Shown here in pieces: positions 43,285-54,662 of a stretch of DNA of 64,000 nucleotides. This stretch comes from Asparagopsis taxiformis (taxonomy: Eukaryota; Rhodophyta; Florideophyceae; Bonnemaisoniales; Bonnemaisoniaceae): NCBI GenBank assembly GCA_030407315.1, contig JALQPE010000004.1, positions 1 to 64,000 of the forward strand. The letters are read 5' to 3'. A program made the position numbers and the translations under genes. Position 1 is the first letter of the stretch, and each line of letters opens with the position of its first letter. The notes under the pieces were generated by a model. The model saw only the letters and a list, made by a program, of their open reading frames with translations, did no database searches and was not told the DNA's origin.

Positions 43285-46200
43285 GTTTAGATGTGTGCCC
43301 AAAATCAGGTAGACACGGTTTGCATCATAGGTATGTCAGTCATAGAATATGATACTCCATTGACTGTATATACGTCACGAGATCAAACAAGGTTCAATTT
43401 ACGATGAGGATGTGATGGTTGAAAGGGTATATGCTATCAGATGCCTGCATAACTCCACTAGAGCCACCAAGCAACCGCATTAGGGTTGGGATATGATGTG
43501 AGAATAGTTCCACGTCGTACGTTGAACTTGTCATATGGAATAAAATCAAGGTATGAAGTAGGTACTGGCGAGGGATACATGTTGCGTTTGTTGTCAATGG
43601 CTCTGATTCGAACTTGTGTACATGATGAAGAGTGCCGATACTATAGTCATGGCTGTTTTGTGTTGTTCACATCCTGGCAGACTCAGTGATAGTTCGGAGA
43701 AGAGGCGCAGCGGATGATGTTTGAACGTGATCGACGACGATATACTGCTCGATGGGGATTGTACTGCTTGCCGATAGAGCGGCTGATAGTGGGGTGTTGG
43801 AAACTCGGAGGCACAAGATGGAAGTGGATTCATTGTAAGGCAGTTAAAGTGGAAGATAAACTGTAACGTCAAATTCCACTTTGGACTTTTTCATATCGCG
43901 ATGGAACGGTGTGCAGATTTGAAATCTGTGAGACCAGTGCAATTGCATGAGTCAAAACCCAGAATCCCACCCAAGGAGCTGTGTTTTTACTCTTCAACCA
44001 AGACGCACCAAGCATTGACCGGCATTACAAGAAATCGTACACGGTCGTCAATGGTGGACGATTCTAGCCACTTGTAGAGAGTAAGTATTCTGCAGATGCC
44101 AGCTTTCACAATGCGGTCTCCCATATGCAAATGTTGCACAGATCTGACGAGTAGTGGCTTGTTTTCTCGGACGTGGCAGTTTATCAAGGGCTAGAGTTTG
44201 CTGACGACACGCATGTTGCTACTATTATCTCGCATGAATTGTTCAAATAGGTGGCTGGACCTTTCGAGCACGCATTGGTAAGAAAACCGTATCCGAATCA
44301 AATCGTTTCGATGTCGGCTCGGCTGCACGAAAGACGTTCGATGATGATCCGTGTTGTTGCTGATGTGTGCTAAAGAAAGATACCCTTTATCTTAGTCCTT
44401 GCGCTGCGTCTGGCTTGGAAGCAGTTGGTTTCAACGAAGACAACCATGGTGGTCACACCCTTGGACTAGGGTTTGTCTTTCTCAATCAGACGAGTACACG
44501 TTGCTTTGCAATTTGCAGACACATACACGTTCTGTGCTCAAAGCGTTTAATTTAACGCACCTCTTTTCTGAATTGCACCAGTGCCAGCTCAGGTGTACCC
44601 AGCCATTCCGTCATATGTATGGGATACGGGACATGAGCTACAACAAATGATACTTGTCGTGCGTATGGCACCATCCAACTGCGCTCAATTATCCGAGCAC
44701 ATGTCCATTCCACTCTAAACGCTCATAAGCCAAAAACCGCCTGATCAGCGCTCTTCCTTGACAATTACTCATCAATTTACTCAAAAAGTTTGGCAGACAT
44801 CACATTTGGCGCCTGTGATGAGGCATCTGTTCATATTTATTCTCGCCCCATATTCGACCCGGATGCCTCCAGATGCAAGGTCTCTGTTCAACACAATCTC
44901 ATAATATCTACTCTCGACGTGTATGCCCAGAACATCCCTGGACGCCGTGGTGCAAGTTCTGCCACTCCTCCAACTTTTGCGCGTCATATACTGAATGCGC
45001 CCGAGGCAACAATGTACAGCCGCCAGCCTGAACGGTCGAGTTTTGCCCATTTTCACCCTGCACGAGGTGGATATTCTTGGTCCTCTTTCTTCGAACAACA
45101 GACAGATCAATAATATGTTCTTATCACATGACTTCGGCGACATCAGATGTAATGCACCCAGATTATAATGTGCCTGTTGGTTGTGGTTCCCAATTATCCG
45201 GAAAGCCACACACAACCTGTAAAATCGTCCTACTAGAAAATCATCATGTTTCATCTCCTCTAGTTGAGCACATTTTCTAGCTTGCCATCTACTCGTCCAG
45301 CGCAAGTATGAAACTTTTTGGCAATGGTCTAACGAGAGCATTTGGTAATCGCAATGCTCATCGTGTGGAGTATTGTTGTGTACAAATCTTGCTCTCCAAA
45401 TACGTTGCCAGCTTCGAACACGGCAGTAACGATTGAAATGCAAGTCTGACAAAATCCAGCATGTGATTGGTTATGTCAGAATCTGCCGTTGAATCTCATA
45501 CATATCTAGGGCACACGCGTGACACTACTCGCCAACACCATAATTCCACTGCGAAGAAGCATCAACAATGACAAAATTTTCGCCAAGTAGACAGTATGCA
45601 GATTGCCGCGTGAAAGAGCGTGAAACCAATGCGGAAAAACAGTCCATGCCAGACTTTACCTTGTTGGGATCAAATCGCTGTACGTCACATCACTCAATTG
45701 ATAGGTTCGCCCACAGATGAGGTTCTATTCTTGCACACCATAGGCCATACTCTGAATTGGGCTCCCCCTGGCGTGAACATGCTTTCGTGCGTGCGGTGTA
45801 AAGTCTGGCTGTCCGCTGCCGAACACAGTGCGAATACAACTGCAGAAACGTCTCTCGTTCATACACACTTTTGACAGGGGGGCGCTCGCGTTGACTGGTA
45901 TGACACGCTTGTTGATTAGGAATTATGTGCATGCTGCATTGTTGTTTCAAACACGACATTCTAGAAGTTATCGCGCTGTTCCGTCCCGGCCTACACGACA
46001 AGTGCACTGTGAACTACTGGGACATGGCGACAGGATCTGAAACAGTAAGGTACGTGTGCGACCCGGGCCGCTAACAGGTAGTTTTCCATTGGAGATTGTA
46101 GGTAGCGTTTCAGGGGGATTACTATCCGTTGGCGCAATTGTGAGCATGGTTTACTCAATTCAATGATGTTGAGACCCTTGACGAATACACAAATGCTGTC

Positions 46201-47025
46201 ATAATGTGCATCTAGACCCCAGTACAGAGGCTGGGCTGCGGTAACTGTGTTTACAGTTTTGCACAACGCACGAAAGCAAACGTGCTGCATCTAGAAAGGC
46301 GGCTCACGGTTTGGAAATGGCAGCCTTTCGAAAGGAAGAGCAGTTACACATGCCTCACATGGTATTGTTCAACCAGTTGCGAGGCGTATGAGCACAGTTC
46401 ATGCGCACGAGTCACGCAAGCGCAGCTTCCATTGGTGCTCGTGGCATGCCGTACGCCATCGGCCCGCGCATGTTTTCAACCCGTAAAACGATATTTTTTT
46501 AAAAAACAGCTGTCGAACTTTGACAGTCGAATGGATGCAGTATTCAATTGTGATGGTGGCACCCAATGACCCTGGATGCTATGGCCAACTTTGCACTGGA
46601 CGACAACGACGGCGCAGAGCGCGTAGCGGGATATCATTCCTGAATCGAACTGGCTTTGGCACAGTGGATCAACCTCGTGGGAGCACGCAGTATCGTCGAT
46701 GGTACCTCCACATCCGAGTTCTTCGAAGCGTGGCCGTAGTTTGAAACTGAACAAAGCACGATGATCTCTCTTCTTATCACAATTTTTTCATGGCTATCAT
46801 TGTGGGATGTTGTATTTGTTTACCTAAAACGATCGGGTTGTAGATTTCCGAACACACTGATCCTCTATGTCCGGAAAAACACGTATGGGCAGCCCGTTTC
46901 TACGTCTACCAATCCAGACAGCCAGCAGGAATTGAAATTCGTCGACTGGACACAGCAAATTCCACCAACAAGTGGCACTACGACGCACATTTGGCGATAT
47001 CGTCCATTCCGTTCACCCGCCTCGC
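43285..47025. other. 3.7-kb stretch without a supportable gene
   Basis: The longest frames (44781-45452 minus, 223 codons; 46761-47036 plus, 91 codons with a hydrophobic start) lack domains, repeats or promoters. They are most likely chance or remains. Nothing repetitive was noticed. Confidence 0.4.
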
Positions 47026-47463
47026 CTAAGCACTAAGGAAATCCCCGATAGCATCAGTTAGAATGGGTGGAATCAGCGGGAAGCACTGCTGCATAAAACC
47101 CACAACGAAATTAATCGACGTCATTATGTTTGGAGGATTGCTTAGCAAAAACTCATTGCACGTGTTCAGTGTGAGAACGGAAGATTCCAGTGCTGGTGCA
47201 CAGAACGCGTTGATCGAGCTGATCAGCGGTGTGACATTCGGCAATGGTGGAAGATCCAAGATTTGAATCCCGGTCACACATAAGCATTGCAGAAGCGATA
47301 GAGCGTCCAAACATACTTGTGGAAAGTCACCGGTGGAAACTGGAAGCCCCTCGACTCCCGTTGCCTGTCTCAAAGACGTTTCTCCCTCTTTCAGTTGCGA
47401 TGGTGTTGAGAAAACAGGCATGGAAAGAAGCGCCAGAGATGCGATGATGATTGAAGTCTTCAT
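47026..47463 (-). CDS. secreted six-cysteine protein, 145 aa (paralogue 1)
   Basis: ATG 47463 gives a signal peptide (MKTSIIIASLALLSMPVFST). The mature part has six Cys in the pattern C-x8-C-x-C-x25-C-x13-C-x24-C, starting VCLDALSLLQCLCVTG. Hydrophobic stretches between Cys suggest a small helical disulfide fold, loosely recalling lipid-transfer or elicitin proteins, though the spacing matches neither. A TATA box (GCATATAAAG, 47581-47590, minus) lies about 118 bp upstream. The divergent neighbour at 48945 is a paralogue with the same Cys plan. Single exon, intact. Confidence 0.85.
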   Translation of the reverse strand: MKTSIIIASLALLSMPVFSTPSQLKEGETSLRQATGVEGLPVSTGDFPQVCLDALSLLQCLCVTGIQILDLPPLPNVTPLISSINAFCAPALESSVLTLNTCNEFLLSNPPNIMTSINFVVGFMQQCFPLIPPILTDAIGDFLSA

Positions 47464-48944
47464 TGCGAATTTCAGTTATTGATCAGTGAAAGGAGATGGG
47501 TGATGCGTGGTTTATTTGTCTGATTGTTGAGAGGTGTTCTTGCAGCTCTTCGGTTCGGGGAAACTCCGGGAACGTATCAACTTTATATGCTGAAGATTCA
47601 CAAGGTTACAAAGATATGTCTCATCGTGAAATGTGAGTTGCCTTTGTCCTTTCAGATACATTAAGGACAACTTTCTGTTTCTTGAACGCTCTATTCGTAT
47701 ACTGCAAACTTGTAGAATGAAGATATCCTGCTCACCAGTTCTCGGGCCGGTTTTTTGGTAAGAGGAACACGTTAGCTTGCATGATCCCAGAATAGCTACT
47801 GTGTACACTTTCTACTGGTGGATTCTTTTATTTCATGATTGCTACTCTAGACGGCTAGATGTATATTCCACCATACATCAATTTGTCGATTGCAACTGTA
47901 AGAAACTTCTCACTGAGAAGTTTAATCTATCGATGCTCTCGACAGCACCTTCAATTTGCTGTCCTGGAACACCAACAACTTGTCTTACATCAAGATTGAC
48001 CTGAAGGCAATTCTATAAACTACAACTGAACCAATTTAAATCCAGTTCAATTAGACGAAAATCTGAACACAGTTTCGGCCAAGCATCACAATCTGTAACA
48101 TGAGAAAACTTTAAAGCCCTTGGCGAGGACAAATCATCACGGAAAGATGTCCTCAGCAAGCTATGTGTGAGCCAAGCGGGAAGGCATGGTTCCAGTGCTG
48201 CTACCAGCGGGTACACGTTTCATTTGGTCCGTATGAATTTCTTGAAAGATCAGCACGAGAGGAAATTCGTCTAATTTTACATTATTCCGAGATCCATCGC
48301 ACGCTCCCCTTGCCGCGGAGACCTCGGCTCGTTCTGTTTGTCCCCGAGACGGAGTTTGAACATTTTCGAACTTGTCCAGGGATAGTTTATCTATTCCAGC
48401 ATCTCAATCATGAGTGACAGGTTGCAACATTTATGAAGTATCTTCCAAGTTGTCCTGAACACATGGCATTTTCCAAGTGTGGAATGCTTACAGAAGCCAA
48501 TACAAGAACACGACTTTGCCATCATTGAGCTCACACGTTTGAAACGAATCTTACGAGTCTGCAATATGCGAACAATGGTATTTTAGGCTGGAGGAATTCC
48601 TCTTCTCATTTATTGAAACAGGGCCGCACCCAGTCGACAAAATTGGAATGGGACGTGAACCGTCGCCAGATTCTATCAACTATCCATCTTATCAAAGGAA
48701 AGCTTATCTGCCCTTGACGATCGGCAAATCTGGCTGGAAAACATTTTGATATATACTGACATCAGCTTGATCCTGACGTCCACATCTCTGGGATACTAAG
48801 ACCAGAGCATGTTCCGTACCGGATTTGTCGCTTTGATCGTTAGGTGCTGCAGCAACTTAAAAGCCACAAGCATTCTTCTGATGGTGCGCAAAGGACGCAA
48901 TTTCCCACTGGAGTGCAAAATTATCCATCCGTTTCTCAGAAGCC
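47464..48944. promoter_or_regulatory. shared intergenic region of the divergent paralogue pair
   Basis: Head-to-head spacer of about 1.5 kb. It has TATA boxes at 47581-47590 (minus) and possibly GATATATAC at 48749-48757 (plus, about 190 bp from the ATG). Between them are only short frames. Confidence 0.4.
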
Positions 48945-49394
48945 ATGAAGACAGCCTTTTTAATCTGGGGTTTCTTTGTTATTTCTCATTGTGTGAACTT
49001 GGTGGAGTCTATTCCAGCTGCAATAAGGCAGGAAACGGCCTCCGCAACAGCAATGACACCGGTAGGGACGCCTGGCCTGGCGCCCATCTGTGAGAATGCT
49101 CTTACTCTTCTGAAGTGTGTATGTGTGACAGGACTGAATGTTTTCAACATTGCGGCCATTCCAAGCAATATTCCTGGAGCCAATCTGCTCAATGCCATGT
49201 GTGCTTCATCGCTTCTAGGGATTGATCCGAGCCTTCAGGAATGCCAAACCTTGTTCAGTAGCAGTTCTTTTTCAAACTTTGCATCTAGTGTATTTCAATT
49301 TAGTGAAGACTGTTTCCCTTCTATTGCTGGCGTTGCTGGTGGTACCATTACTACGTTTGTGAACAGTTTTGTTCCAATAGCAGTGCCTGTGTGA
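48945..49394 (+). CDS. secreted six-cysteine protein, 149 aa (paralogue 2)
   Basis: ATG 48945 opens a signal peptide (MKTAFLIWGFFVISHCVNLV, then ESI). The mature part has six Cys as C-x8-C-x-C-x25-C-x13-C-x22-C, with ICENALTLLKCVCVTGLNVF aligning to the minus-strand paralogue at 47463. The first four spacings are identical and only the last differs by two residues. The pair is therefore an inverted duplication, old enough for most non-Cys residues to differ. Function unknown; secretion is likely. Confidence 0.87.
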   Translation: MKTAFLIWGFFVISHCVNLVESIPAAIRQETASATAMTPVGTPGLAPICENALTLLKCVCVTGLNVFNIAAIPSNIPGANLLNAMCASSLLGIDPSLQECQTLFSSSSFSNFASSVFQFSEDCFPSIAGVAGGTITTFVNSFVPIAVPV

Positions 49395-50337
49395 TTTGCT
49401 GGAGTGAGGCATCAGAGTTCAAGTAAAACATGCTAGCTACTATAAGACGAAGCCGTTGTAGTACTTAGCTGCCACGCCATTTTCCCGAATACTGCTTGCT
49501 GGACACGGTCTGAGAGTGTAAATGTGCACTGAACGGAGCTTCATATCATTCGCTGAAACAGTTCGGTCACGAGTCTTTTACTCACGAAATGTATCTACAA
49601 CGTAGATACAGTTGCAATATTCAACTGTAGTGACATGACTTCATTGTAACGGTGAGTTGGAATTGCGATATCACAGGAAAAACGGGATCCATTCGCAACG
49701 GCTGAATCCCGCCAAAATAAATGGTTAAAATATAATCTGGTACAACTTGTAACACTGCCATTGCCATGATGGCAGATCAGATCGGTCATCTGAAGAGCAG
49801 CGCTTCATAACAGCGACTCTTCTATTTTAAACCTTGCGCATGAAGAATGTTCATCTTCCATCTTCTGTCAACTGCAATCTGGGCAATTCGAAACTTCGAT
49901 CTCTTGACAATGCCTCTATTTCCTGAATGCCCTTCAGGTCCATCTCTTGGATTTGTTTGGAATCAAAATTCGAGATTGCAGACAGAATCAAACTGGATCT
50001 ATCCAAGCACAACAATACAAATTACGCCCCTCTCCCTGAGCAGACAAAACTTGTCTGTCACCATTGCCATTTGTCTGCATTGCATCAATTTCAGCGTGAT
50101 ACATCGCACGTGATTTGTTAGGGTTTCAGACAGTTTACGGTGTTTTTCCACACGCCCCCATGAGTAGTGACACTAGAGACATGAAACAATTGAAGTGACT
50201 GCCCCCCACACAGTTTTCACTTCTTGTCATCTCTCTTAGCATTGCAAATTGGCTCTTGACATTTACTCTGGGATGCAAAACGTCACAGTGACATAGCGGC
50301 CTAGTAATAGACCCCTCACTATTGTATTCCGTTCAGC
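49395..50337. other. intergenic spacer
   Basis: Short frames only; no repeat or RNA gene recognised. Confidence 0.4.
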
Positions 50338-50349
50338 AAATATAAGAGC
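50338..50349 (+). promoter_or_regulatory. TATA box of the 24-cysteine secreted protein gene
   Basis: AAATATAAGAGC, about 63-74 bp upstream of ATG 50412. Confidence 0.6.
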
Positions 50350-50411
50350 CCGGTAGTCCGCTCTGACTAGCATTGCGTCGAAACACCGGACGTATCAATC
50401 CTTCCCGAAAG

Positions 50412-51197
50412 ATGAACTTCCGTCCAATCTTCTCGGTCTTCTGCCTCTTTACTATTCTTGTCCTCACTTCCAGCCTGTTTACACAAAGCATCGCCTCCAG
50501 ATCTTCGCCCAAGATATCACAGACTCTGGACAGGCAGAGGTGTCGCGTCTGTTCCGTGAACAGGTGTCTCCGAAGACGGGTTGCAATCCGAAACTGCCGA
50601 TCTGGATGTGCTCGCATTGCCAATTGTCGAGTGATCCGTGACAATTCATGCCCACTTCGTCGCAAAAGGTTCAAATGTATACATAGGCCGAGCAGTGGAT
50701 CCACGCAATCAGTCGCTACTGGTTGTCCAAACATTTGCCGAAGCGCTGAAAGCGACGCCAGAAACGACTGTGATAGACTTCTCATTGACATTGGGTGTGA
50801 ACCAGTGAGCTGTGTCTCCGGCCAAAACCGTGGATTTGCATGTGGGAGGGCAGCTCCTTCTATTTCTCCTACACCATCAGTCACGCCATTTGGACCAGAG
50901 GATTGCATCTATACCATGTCGTCGATTGGGGATACACCATTTCTTGGTACCTGCAGATGTGGAACAGACTCGCAGAATGTGCCATTGCTTGCACCCGATC
51001 CAAATGTATCCAGCTCAAATCCGAGTGGGTGCTTGCTTGATTGTTACGGTGGGGAATTTCCTCGTCTTTGTTCGGCTTTCAACATTGGTCAGTTCTTTAC
51101 TATAACTCGTGAACCAATGGAGCGCTGTTGCAATCGGTGTTCTGGTTTTGCAGAGTTCGAGACGAATACTTGTATCATGTCTCGACTTGGACCTTGA
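50412..51197 (+). CDS. secreted 24-cysteine protein, 261 aa
   Basis: ATG 50412 was chosen because it starts a signal peptide (MNFRPIFSVFCLFTILVLTS, SLFTQSIAS). An in-frame codon 39 bp upstream would add a basic tail before it. The mature part has 24 Cys in a basic N-terminal cluster (CRVCSVNRCLRRRVAIRNC). A middle block includes CPNICRSAESDARNDC. The C-terminal block has GTCRCGT, CLLDCYGGEFPRLC and RCCNRCSG. An even number of Cys fits a disulfide-bonded extracellular protein. No named domain recognised. Intact single exon with a TATA box 65-75 bp upstream. Confidence 0.85.
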   Translation: MNFRPIFSVFCLFTILVLTSSLFTQSIASRSSPKISQTLDRQRCRVCSVNRCLRRRVAIRNCRSGCARIANCRVIRDNSCPLRRKRFKCIHRPSSGSTQSVATGCPNICRSAESDARNDCDRLLIDIGCEPVSCVSGQNRGFACGRAAPSISPTPSVTPFGPEDCIYTMSSIGDTPFLGTCRCGTDSQNVPLLAPDPNVSSSNPSGCLLDCYGGEFPRLCSAFNIGQFFTITREPMERCCNRCSGFAEFETNTCIMSRLGP

Positions 51198-52200
51198 AGT
51201 GCAGAAATATTCCACAAATTACGTTTTCATAGGGAGCTTCTCAGGATCTAATCACAAGATCGCCTGCCGGAGACAGCGTCGGTGATCTTTAGACGTAGAA
51301 AATGATGGGCTTCCCCTCGACAAGTGGGGGATCATAGACGCAAGCACTGCCAATAGGACTTCCTGGAGCAACATTGCTGTGCAAATAAACCCTACCTGCG
51401 CTTGGTGGACTTGGCCTGTTCGTTAAAGTCTCAGAAACATTTTAAAATTTGAACAACACCCAAATTTTGTTATTTGTGTCAGGATGCTAATAACAGACAG
51501 CCTGTCCCAGAGACCGCCGCCGGGAGGTGCGGTAACCAATCCCAAAACATGATATCCACCTATGTTCTTTCCTTGCTTTACGAAAGCTAAAATTTTAAAA
51601 CATTTTCCAAAATTCATTCAGAACACAATGGATTCTTCTCACTATAGTAATGATTTGGTCTGTTTCCCCTCCAGTTTCAACTAAATTTCTACATTCTACT
51701 GTACCACCCACTACTGTATTATCACACCATATCTGCTCCATTTATTCCAATTCAACATTGCAATGCCCCACTAATAAAATTCAGCAGCAGCAAACCTCGA
51801 CATCTGTTTGTCCACTTGCCATATCAGTGTAGGCTGCCATACCACTATCAACGACACTCAGTGTCATCGTAAATTGCTACCAATTTCGCCATACTGTATC
51901 AGTGGCCACAGCCACGCTAACCCACCCCATGCGACACGCTGTCCCATACTCGCTGCATCCACCAGCAACCCTGCGCTGCTCCGCGCGCGCCAGCGCACCC
52001 CGCCACCCTCCCCGCTCCCACCACCCTCCGCGATCCCCTCGCCCACCGCATCCCCCGACCCCGCCGCACTCCAGACGCGCGCGAAGCGCGCCTTTAGCTC
52101 TTGTTCATTCCTTAACGATTCGATCTCAGACTAGTGTAACCAGCGGATTAATTTGTCCAGTGTAGAGCCGACTGTATCTTTCCTATATCTCTAAAGGACT
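51198..52200. other. no gene recognised; GC-rich patch at 51960-52090
   Basis: A CCGC/CACC-rich patch of about 130 bp contrasts sharply with its AT-rich flanks. Frames through it are low-complexity Pro/Arg/His and are not called. The palindrome GACAGCCTGTC occurs at about 51503 and again in element C near 59619. Confidence 0.4.
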
Positions 52201-52209
52201 GAAGACCTG

Positions 52210-52272
52210 CAAAAGAACAGGAATAGTTTCAGTCCGCTACAGGAGCGGAATGAAACTATTCCTGCGCTTTTG
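52210..52272. repeat. hairpin, 29-bp arms
   Basis: The arm 52210-52238 (CAAAAGAACAGGAATAGTTT onward) is inverted at 52244-52272 with three mismatches and a 5-nt loop. It could act in transcription end formation or be a relic of a small inverted-repeat element. It lies about 410 bp from the 3' end of the transposase pseudogene. Confidence 0.8.
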
Positions 52273-52680
52273 TTCAAGCCTTCTTCATTTTTCTTTTCCT
52301 CTTTTGTGATCCCTCTCAGAAGTATGTGTTTCTCGATAAGAAAAGGTAAATATATTTCTATCTTAACTATTATAAATACTCTCATTTCAACTAGGAACAG
52401 CTTTCCGAGACGTTGGGTGCGCTAAGCGACCGATTAGTGAAGTTTCTTCTATAGCGAAACCAAAGGAGATTACGGATTTTCACAGAGATGACATCTGTTC
52501 CAATCATGAACTTGCCAGTTTAAAATGATCATGTACTCTAAAACAACAACTGCTATCCTAGGATACATGTCTCTTTGAGGAAAATGGTCGCGAATACATT
52601 TGGAAAGGAGAAAAGAACTTAAGAAAGAAAATTAAACAATGCGATAAGATTTATTCATCAGGTGCAACTTATAGACTACA

Positions 52681-53560
52681 TTAAACAGAGAAAAGTTCAT
52701 TTCCATTCATGATTGATAGTTGACATAGTTTCGCAACAGCATGAAAAACAACAGAGTGCTTCGATTTCGAGTGCCTGAACACATCACTAGTTGCCTTGAA
52801 GGATTTTATCCTACCGTGAAGAGTTTCATGGCGAGCGCATAACAAACTAGAAGTACGCAAATCCTTCCCAGGAGCAATTGAAACGCATTTTTATTCAGTA
52901 TAACCCCTATCAGCCAGGACAACTTCTCCGGGTAGAAGATGACTTTTCAAACAATCTCGGAAAATTTTCACATCAGGATGAGATCCGCATGGATAAGGGC
53001 CATTGACCCACACAATATGGCCCTTGGCAATGCTTATTGCGATTTCATACCGCAGTCCTGGACCTCTGAACTTATGGCTATACCAAATTGGATTGAAAGT
53101 TGTAGGTTCTTGAATCCGACAATCTGTTCCATCAACTGTCATGACGCAAGATGTATCACTTGGTGACACATCAGCAAACCTTTCTCCAATGTGAATCTTA
53201 TAGAAATAACGAAGCTATGTTAGTTTGATTAAAAATAACGAGAACTATCAATCATGAAAGATGAACTTATCACGTTCAAACTGGAGAGTGCTTCAATGCA
53301 TAACCATGACCATTTCCGAAATGATTTCTCTGACACTCCTGCTACAGAACAACAAACAGTTTCTGTTCCATATGTCTTCAACAGTAGAAGACCAAAAAGC
53401 AGATGCTTAGGGAGAAATCCTTCAGGAAAATTAGAAAAAAATCATTCTCCATGCTTTTTCGCAGACAGTTGCACTTACACCGAAAAATGAAATAAACTGG
53501 CGATGTTGCAATATGCGAGATCCATGAGCAATGCTGACATTTCAGCTGCAATGGCTTCAA
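52681..53560 (-). pseudogene. DDE_4 (Harbinger-like) transposase
   Basis: Minus strand from about 53560: LLLKTYGTETVCCSVAGVSE, KSFRKWSWLCIEALSSLN, then a probable intron (GTGATA ... TAACATAG, about 53276-53213). The text continues: RYFYKIHIGERFADVSPSD, VMTVDGTDCRI (catalytic Asp 1), WYSHKFRGPGLRYEI, VWVNGPYPCGSHPD, LADRGYTE (Asp 2), stop TAA, then in the same frame LLCARHETLHGRIKSF (Glu) and FHAVAKLCQLSIMNGNELF to the stop at 52681. The order is that of DDE_Tnp_4 transposases of PIF/Harbinger elements. One stop inside the core makes it a pseudogene. Terminal repeats were not found. Confidence 0.85.
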
Positions 53561-54662
53561 AGTCCACAGTTTCAGCTCTGGATCTATGAGACATCCTGGC
53601 AGTAGAGAGGAGATGAAGTATACTTTTCAGGAAGAATACGTTTTTGAAGAATAATGTTCTCTCCGATCGTGGCTATTAGTATTTATAGCCATCGATAAAC
53701 AATACCGGATATAGATGCTATGAATCAGTCAATTATCTCTGCAGACTGGAATAACAAACAGCTTATAGAAAGTTAGCAATGGAATAAAACAGAGGAGCGT
53801 TTGCACTGAAACGTTTCGGGGAAAACTTTCATTGAAAACTTCTTCTTGCAACCTTTCCGTTTAAGCTGATATAGAGTTCGAGACAAGATTTCTCGACGAA
53901 AGCTTTTGCTATAATATCGTGGTCGAAAAACAATCCATTTAACCATTTGCAAGGTCAATTGAAGCAGTTTCGGAGCATCCTGTTATCTGTATAGGTATCA
54001 AAACCAAATCATTACCGAAGAATTTTTGATTTGCGGATGTATGCTATACTTATGGAGTAAGACTTGGGTAGTGTTCAAGCAAAAGTTTTGCCAAAAGTTT
54101 TGCCAAAAGTTTCGAAAGTTTCGGTAGAACAATTTATCACGGCCCGAAAGTTCCAAGCCACGACTTCGCAGGAGTTTAAGCTCTCCCGTGCTGATTCTAC
54201 TTAGAGGATAGAACATACTGGTAGAACAATAATTGTTCGGAGTAGAACGAGATATGAACTTTTGGCAGCGAAAGATCGAAAGTTTTGGCGGAAGAGCGAA
54301 AGTTTCGGATATTATTGTGGCGAAAGTTTTCTTCCCTGATGTATCTGGCTTGTAAGATTCCTACAACTGGGACATACGATACTAAGCTACAATATACAGG
54401 AACCAGCCCACTTGTATCGTACTAGTGTAGGAACTTTTGGCTTTCGAATTTTAGGTTCTCGAAAGTTTCGATAAGTTTTGGCAAAAGTTTTGGATGTGTT
54501 AAACTGAGCCATCAAGCCAGAATGGAGCTGGCCTATGCATCATTTCATTACATTCAAGATTAAAACTTTGTCCTGAAATGAGTATAATATTTGCGTTTTT
54601 TGTAATTGTTCAATTAATTAGATGTAATTGTTTTCTATCAAGTTCGATTTTAATATTTCTCC
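53561..54662. repeat. degenerate AAAGTTT-type repeats, no gene
   Basis: Many copies of GCCAAAAGTTTTG, CGAAAGTTTCG and related words occur at about 54075-54125, 54250-54335 and 54440-54495. Several are tandem or palindromic. Frames here are short. It may be the decayed non-coding part of a transposon around the transposase pseudogene. Confidence 0.5.

Noticed and set aside
43886..43980. tRNA-Ser-like piece with anticodon-type loop TTTGAAA in a paired stem
   Set aside because: The D-arm and the TTCRA T-loop motif are missing and the acceptor stem does not pair. At best a decayed tRNA.
44781..45452. 223-codon minus-strand frame
   Set aside because: No domain, no promoter, unusual His/Arg/Cys composition and competing frames opposite. 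Probably chance or relic.
46761..47036. 91-codon plus-strand frame with a hydrophobic start
   Set aside because: Overlaps the 3' end of the secreted gene on the other strand and has no promoter or family support.
47026..49394. Assignment of the six-cysteine pair to elicitins or plant lipid-transfer proteins
   Set aside because: Cys number or spacing does not match either family; only the CxC followed by about 25 residues is similar.
50333..50908. 191-codon minus-strand frame opposite the 24-cysteine gene
   Set aside because: Antisense shadow. The plus strand has the signal peptide and TATA box.
51902..52165. Proline/arginine/histidine-rich frame in the GC-rich patch
   Set aside because: Low-complexity translation without start context or homologue-like features.
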